From NCBI GenBank assembly GCA_904501795.1, contig CAJGCK010000053.1, positions 1-8,069 on the forward strand: a stretch of 8,069 nt of DNA, in the 5' to 3' direction. The translations under genes and the position numbers were made by a program. The DNA is from an uncultured Clostridia bacterium. GTDB taxonomy: Bacteria > Bacillota > Clostridia > Christensenellales > Borkfalkiaceae. Positions 4,652-8,069 of this stretch are shown piece after piece (position 1 is the first letter of the stretch; every line of letters begins with the position of its first letter). Under the pieces are notes generated by a model. That model saw only the letters and a list, made by a program, of their open reading frames with translations. It searched no databases and was not told where the DNA came from.

Positions 4652-5704
4652 ATGGCGTTATTTCTTAAAATCATAGAATGGGCAGACGATACTAAAGATA
4701 CCTTAGTGTATAAAGTTCCGCTAAAAAACGGCGGTAGAGAAATTAACCATAAAAGTAAACTAATCGTTAGGGAATCTCAACAGGCAATATTCGTACATAA
4801 AGGCAAGATATGCGACGTGTTTGAAGCGGGTACTTACGACCTTAATTCAGATATTTTTCCTATCCTATCAAAACTTGCGGGTTGGAAATACGGCTTTCAA
4901 ACCCCTATAACCGTTGATATCTACTTTATCAATACTAAACAGTTCACCGGTCAACGTTGGGGCACGGCTAATCCTATAGTTATGAGAGACCCCGAATTCG
5001 GCATGGTGCGTGTAAAAGGGTACGGGTCGTATGCATTTAAGGTGGATGATTCCGGTGTATTCTTAAACGAACTTTTCGGTACGAACTCAACTTTCGTAAC
5101 GAGAGATATAACCGACTGGCTTAAAACTATGCTTATTTCTTATTTAACCGACGCTATAGGCGAAAGCAAAGTATCGGCGTTAGATTTGGCGGGTAATACT
5201 ATCGAGTTTAACCAAATAATATCTGCAAGCGTTGGTCAAAAGTTTAGTGAAATAGGCTTAAAATTAACCAACTTATTTATAGAGAACATGTCCGTTCCGG
5301 AAGAAGTTGAAAAGGCGATAGACGAACGCAGTCGCTTAGGTATACTTGGCGACAAGACGGACGTAATGATGAAAGTTGCCGCAGCCCAAGCGATGCAAGA
5401 CGCTGCAAAGAATCAAGGCACGGGCGGTGCTTTCGTTGGCGCGGGAATGGGTATAGGCGCAGGCGCAGGTATAGGCGCGGTGTTTGCCGACGCTATGAAG
5501 AGCGCGACTAATACCGAAAGTCAAAAGGTTGAAACGAAGGCAAAAAGAACTTGTTCGGCTTGCGGTGCTACTATTGTATCGGCAACGGCTAAATTTTGCT
5601 CTGAATGTGGTGAAAAATTAGACGTAGAAAAATTTTGTACCGAGTGTGGCGCAAAAGTAAAAGCAACTGCAAAATTTTGTGCCGAATGCGGAGCAAAATT
5701 ATAA
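4652..5704 (+). CDS. SPFH-domain protein with C-terminal zinc ribbons (YdjI / virion-core-like)
   Basis: A 350-residue protein. Residues ~33-225 are an SPFH (band 7/stomatin-like) domain of the YdjI or 'virion core protein' type, with KLIVRESQQAIFVHKGK, FEAGTYDL and FGMVRVKGYGSYAFKV as recognisable stretches. A glycine-rich segment (~256-276) may be a flexible or membrane-associating linker. Two double zinc ribbons end the protein, with CxxC pairs at C301/C304, C316/C319, C329/C332 and C343/C346. The start is ATG 4652 after CGGAGG (4641-4646). In Bacillus subtilis, YdjI helps tether the phage-shock protein PspA to the membrane with YdjG and YdjH, and a YdjG-like gene lies two genes downstream here. 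An envelope-stress scaffold role is therefore inferred. It could be a separate SPFH subgroup, because the zinc ribbons are fused to it directly. Confidence 0.85.
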   Translation: MALFLKIIEWADDTKDTLVYKVPLKNGGREINHKSKLIVRESQQAIFVHKGKICDVFEAGTYDLNSDIFPILSKLAGWKYGFQTPITVDIYFINTKQFTGQRWGTANPIVMRDPEFGMVRVKGYGSYAFKVDDSGVFLNELFGTNSTFVTRDITDWLKTMLISYLTDAIGESKVSALDLAGNTIEFNQIISASVGQKFSEIGLKLTNLFIENMSVPEEVEKAIDERSRLGILGDKTDVMMKVAAAQAMQDAAKNQGTGGAFVGAGMGIGAGAGIGAVFADAMKSATNTESQKVETKAKRTCSACGATIVSATAKFCSECGEKLDVEKFCTECGAKVKATAKFCAECGAKL

Positions 5705-5744
5705 TAAACTGAAAAAAATTTTGTAATATAAAGGAGAAACAAAA

Positions 5745-5942
5745 ATGGCAGACAAAAAAATTACGGCAGATACCTTGATATTCGACGCGTTGGAGATTAA
5801 TCCTAACGCAGACACTATTTTAATGTCTTACGGAATGCATTGTTTAGGTTGCGCGCTTGCTCACGGCGAAACGGTTGGTGAAGCGGCAAACGTTCACGGC
5901 GCAGACTTAGAAAAAATGCTAGAAGAACTCAACAATATCTAG
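5745..5942 (+). CDS. DUF1858 small redox-disulfide protein
   Basis: A 65-residue protein matching the DUF1858 family (also described as the hybrid-cluster-protein-associated redox disulfide domain). The conserved GMHCLGCALAHGETVGEAANVHG places a CxxC pair at C33 and C36. Family members are thought to handle thiol/disulfide or redox chemistry, but the reaction is not established. The length is normal for a single-domain form, with no signal peptide or membrane segment, so it is probably cytoplasmic. The start is ATG 5745, with AAGGAG eight bases upstream. It lies 40 bases after the SPFH gene and 17 before the zinc-ribbon gene, with no terminator between, so co-transcription is likely. That context differs from the usual hybrid-cluster-protein link. 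Confidence 0.9.
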   Translation: MADKKITADTLIFDALEINPNADTILMSYGMHCLGCALAHGETVGEAANVHGADLEKMLEELNNI

Positions 5943-5959
5943 GTTAAAGGATAGAGCAA

Positions 5960-7057
5960 ATGTCGTTTGAAGCACAAACGGATAATAACGGCGAGATAGT
6001 TCAACAAATAGAAACTCAAATGGAAAAGTGTCCCAACTGTGGCGCGAATTTAGTGTTTGAGCCTAACTCTCAAACACTTTATTGCGAGCATTGTGGCACT
6101 AGCCAGTCCTTGCCCGAAATGTTAACCGTATTAGAGCAAAACGTTTTAGACGGTTTTGACCAAGTAAAAAGTCAATGGTCGGGCGACGAGACGGTGGTTT
6201 TTAGTTGTGACAACTGTGGCGCAAAAGTAGTTTTGCAAAAAGATGAAACGGCGTCTTCTTGTCCCTTTTGTGGAACGAGTCACGTGGTAAAAACAGATGA
6301 ACTCGCGGGGATAAAACCCCACGGGTTAATACCCTTTTCTTTTGGTTTAAAAGAAGGGGTGGATTACGCTAAAAAATGGGCTAAATCCCGTCTTTACGCA
6401 CCGCGCAAGTTCAAAAAAACGTTATCCGCTGAGAACGTAAAGGGCGTGTACGCGCCTTGCTTTACCTTTGATAGCAACACGTTTTCTACCTACTATGGTA
6501 GGATAGGGAAAAGGTATACGAGAGTTGTTGGCTCGGGTAAAAATCGGCGAACGGAAACGTATATAGTTTGGCGAAACGTCAGTGGAACTTTCGGGTATTC
6601 GTTTGATGATTTATTGATAACCGCAGGTAGTAAGTTCGACCAAAAAAAGATGGACAAAGTAAGCCCGTTCGACACGAATAACGGCAAAAGTTATGACGAA
6701 AGTTATTTGCTAGGGTTTATGGCGTACCATTACGATACGGAACTTAAAGACTGTTGGCAACAAGCGAAGAATAGAATGGACGCTACTATTCGCAGTCGAA
6801 TACTTGCGCAATATTCATACGACGTAGTGTCGTTTTTGAACGTAAGTACGACCCACGGCAACGTCACGTATAAATACGTTATGTTACCCGTCTACATAGG
6901 TAACTATAAATACGGCAAAAAACTTTACAACTTTTTCGTAAACGGAAGCACGGGAAAGACGACGGGTAAAACGCCCGTTTCGGCGCTTAAAGTGGCGCTT
7001 ACCGTACTTGCGGGGTTGTGCGTGATTGCGGGAATAGTGGCACTAACGTTGCTTTAG
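5960..7057 (+). CDS. Tail-anchored double zinc-ribbon protein (YdjG-like)
   Basis: A 365-residue protein. Two TFIIB-like zinc ribbons lie at the N terminus (C24/C27/C42/C45 and C83/C86/C101/C104). A central domain (~115-335) includes LIPFSFGLKEG and VKGVYAPCFTFD, and one hydrophobic helix ends the protein (~344-365). This layout and length fit Bacillus subtilis YdjG and proteins often mislabelled as PriA- or primosome-like because of the ribbons; there is no helicase domain. The C-terminal helix suggests a tail anchor with the body in the cytoplasm. The start is ATG 5960, with AAAGGA eight bases upstream. It is the third gene of the apparent SPFH-DUF1858-zinc-ribbon operon and likely a membrane partner of the SPFH protein. 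I see no terminator after it before the SCIFF promoter. Confidence 0.8.
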   Translation: MSFEAQTDNNGEIVQQIETQMEKCPNCGANLVFEPNSQTLYCEHCGTSQSLPEMLTVLEQNVLDGFDQVKSQWSGDETVVFSCDNCGAKVVLQKDETASSCPFCGTSHVVKTDELAGIKPHGLIPFSFGLKEGVDYAKKWAKSRLYAPRKFKKTLSAENVKGVYAPCFTFDSNTFSTYYGRIGKRYTRVVGSGKNRRTETYIVWRNVSGTFGYSFDDLLITAGSKFDQKKMDKVSPFDTNNGKSYDESYLLGFMAYHYDTELKDCWQQAKNRMDATIRSRILAQYSYDVVSFLNVSTTHGNVTYKYVMLPVYIGNYKYGKKLYNFFVNGSTGKTTGKTPVSALKVALTVLAGLCVIAGIVALTLL

Positions 7058-7078
7058 AACAAAATGAGTAAAATTAAG

Positions 7079-7107
7079 TTGACAAATCTTCGAGTATATA
7101 TTAGAAT
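7079..7107 (+). promoter_or_regulatory. Promoter of the SCIFF precursor gene
   Basis: TTGACA (7079-7084, perfect) and TAGAAT (7102-7107, one mismatch) are 17 bases apart. Transcription would start near 7114, about 34 bases before ATG 7148. Its strength suits a peptide precursor made in excess of its modifying enzyme. Confidence 0.8.
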
Positions 7108-7147
7108 AATATTAAATTAAACCAAATTTTTACGGAGGCGTAATAAA

Positions 7148-7309
7148 ATGAATAGAATAAAATTAGTTGCAACCCCCAAGCAAAGAAAAGAAACGGGTTG
7201 TGGAGAATGCAGAAGCACTTGCCAATCAGCCTGCAAGACAAGTTGTACGGTAGGTAACCAAAACTGCGAAAAATTAGAAAAAGAGGCAAAAGTAAACAAC
7301 GCAAAATAG
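7148..7309 (+). CDS. scfA: Six-cysteine ranthipeptide precursor SCIFF
   Basis: A 53-residue peptide with six cysteines (C18, C21, C25, C29, C33, C40) and the near-invariant core CQSACKTSCTVGNQ, diagnostic of SCIFF ('six cysteines in forty-five residues'). The peptide is modified by the radical SAM enzyme encoded next to it, which links cysteine sulfurs to carbon atoms of other residues as thioethers. Residues 1-17 serve as leader. The start is ATG 7148, nine bases after GGAGG (7134-7138). After the last cysteine it has a charged 13-residue tail (EKLEKEAKVNNAK), which I recall as longer than in many SCIFF peptides. The biological role in Clostridia is not settled; signalling has been proposed. 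Confidence 0.95.
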   Translation: MNRIKLVATPKQRKETGCGECRSTCQSACKTSCTVGNQNCEKLEKEAKVNNAK

Positions 7310-7326
7310 TTTTTTCAAACTACTTT

Positions 7327-7370
7327 CAAGGAACGGTAAATTTATCGTTCCTTGATTTTGTATTTGTTTT
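7327..7370 (+). terminator. Terminator/attenuator between SCIFF precursor and maturase
   Basis: CAAGGAACGGTA (7327-7338) pairs with TATCGTTCCTTG (7343-7354), including one G-U pair, around an AATT loop; ATTTTGTATTTGTTTT follows. Lying between precursor and enzyme genes, it should make most transcripts end after scfA and leave a minority for scfB, the usual stoichiometry for such peptides. A weak secondary promoter (TTGATT 7352-7357, TATTAA 7374-7379) is possible but unconvincing. Confidence 0.75.
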
Positions 7371-7402
7371 AAGTATTAATAAGATTAAAAAATGGGATAT
7401 AT

Positions 7403-7990
7403 ATGGTACATACATTTGAATTCGACGGGAAATATTACCTATTCGATAATGAAAGCAGTTCGCTTCATATATGCGACGCGTTGACTGCGGAAGTTATAAA
7501 AAAAATTAACGGTGAGCCGTACGATTTTATGTCGGCGGACGAACAAGCGGTTAAAGAAATCGAGCAAGAGATACTTTTACTAAAAGAACAAGGCTTGCTG
7601 TATGCGGAAGAGAAAAAGAGCGCGCCTATAAAGAGCGATTTGGTAAAAGCTTTATGTTTGCACGTTTGTCACGACTGTAATTTGAGTTGTGATTATTGTT
7701 TTGCGGGCAAGGGCAAATATAAAGGTTGCGCCGAGTATATGAGTTTCGACGTGGCGAAAAATGCCGTTGACTTTTTGATTGAAAACAGTGGAAACCGAAA
7801 GATATTAGAAATGGATTTTTTCGGTGGAGAGCCGTTAATGAATCTCGAAGTCGTTAAAAAGACTGTTGAATACGCAAAAGAGCAGGGGGCAAAACGTGGC
7901 AAAACTTTCTTGTTTACGCTAACCACCAACGGCGTACTATTAAACGAAGAAACGGTTAATTATTTAAACGCCGAGATGGAAAACGTCGTC
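7403..7990 (+). CDS. scfB: Radical SAM SCIFF peptide maturase (3' truncated by chimeric end)
   Basis: The N-terminal 196 residues of the thioether-forming SCIFF maturase, a radical SAM/SPASM enzyme acting on the peptide encoded just upstream. Residues 1-75 are the precursor-recognition region. The radical SAM cluster motif CxxxCxxC is C92-NLS-C96-DY-C99, preceded by CLHVCHD; GGEP (141-144) and TTNG (174-177) are the usual SAM-binding elements. The start is ATG 7403, with only a weak ribosome binding site (GGGA 7394-7397). The frame stays open to the window end, but after NVV (194-196) it no longer resembles the family, which continues with an LSxDG-type strand. The last 79 bases appear to be foreign. 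The SPASM domain, with its auxiliary clusters, is missing from this window. Confidence 0.9.
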
Positions 7991-8068
7991 ACGGTCTTTC
8001 GCGCTGAAGACGAGATGGTAGCGGCCGTCCCTCTCCGCGACGTCGCTGTCCCACAACTGGCGCTTTGC
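7991..8068 (-). CDS. Fragment of a glycoside hydrolase family 43 protein (foreign, chimeric end)
   Basis: On the minus strand the frame starting at 8068 reads AKRQLWDSDVAERDGRYH and then LVFSAKDRD, matching the GH43 pattern around 'LWAPD-(x)-(x)-(x)-(x)-DGKYYLYFSAKD'. Family members hydrolyse arabino/xylo-oligosaccharides. Both ends are missing. G+C is 51 of 79, far above the rest of the window. The frame can be read on across the junction as DVFHLGV before a stop at 7964-7966, so the join may lie in a short shared stretch. It is probably DNA from another, high-G+C genome and not a neighbour gene. Confidence 0.6.
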
Positions 8069-8069
8069 C

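Noticed and set aside
5960..7057. Primosomal helicase PriA-like protein
   Set aside because: Only the zinc ribbons recall such annotations; there are no Walker or helicase motifs, and a C-terminal membrane helix is present.
7991..8069. Continuation of the scfB reading frame to the window edge
   Set aside because: The frame is open, but its residues do not match the maturase family, and the opposite strand carries a GH43 signature with different base composition.

Overview
The window is AT-rich DNA of Clostridia type. The best evidence is the six-cysteine SCIFF (ranthipeptide) precursor followed by its radical SAM maturase, a pair characteristic of Clostridia. Strong AAGGAG/GGAGG ribosome binding sites, near-consensus sigma-A promoters and Rho-independent terminators also fit a Firmicute. 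I would guess an uncultured gut Clostridia lineage from a metagenome, but no marker here fixes the genus.

Layout: (1) Positions 1-62 hold the C-terminal tail of an unidentified protein, followed by its terminator. (2) About 106-793 is a compact IS200-type insertion sequence with one HUH transposase gene (tnpA), terminal hairpins and a leader that looks built to silence read-through transcription. (3) A CDP-alcohol phosphatidyltransferase (pgsA-like) lies on the minus strand at 824-1399. It is divergent from (4) a two-gene operon at 1595-4133: a GT87-type polyprenol-dependent glycosyltransferase and a Wzx/MOP-type flippase, together suggesting export of a lipid-linked saccharide. (5) 4134-4651 contains the operon terminator, a minus-strand tRNA-Gly(CCC) gene, and a 51-bp direct repeat that duplicates the tRNA 3' end plus its hairpin, which resembles an integration-site scar. 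(6) 4652-7057 is an apparent three-gene operon: an SPFH-domain protein with C-terminal zinc ribbons (YdjI-like), a small DUF1858 CxxC protein, and a tail-anchored double zinc-ribbon protein (YdjG-like). By analogy with Bacillus subtilis ydjFGHI this is probably an envelope or membrane-stress module, here with no PspA gene in view. (7) 7079 onward is the SCIFF system: a strong promoter, the scfA precursor, a terminator/attenuator, and the start of the scfB maturase.

The last ~79 bases do not belong with the rest. Composition jumps to 51 G/C of 79 (33 of 80 just before), the maturase loses family resemblance at position ~7990, and the minus strand reads as a piece of a glycoside hydrolase family 43 protein. 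This is most simply a chimeric contig end, so the maturase should be read only to about residue 196.

I found no wholly new system. The points most worth a second look are the chimeric junction, the DUF1858 gene between SPFH and zinc-ribbon partners, the tRNA-end duplication with a covarying hairpin, and the layered structure of the IS leader.
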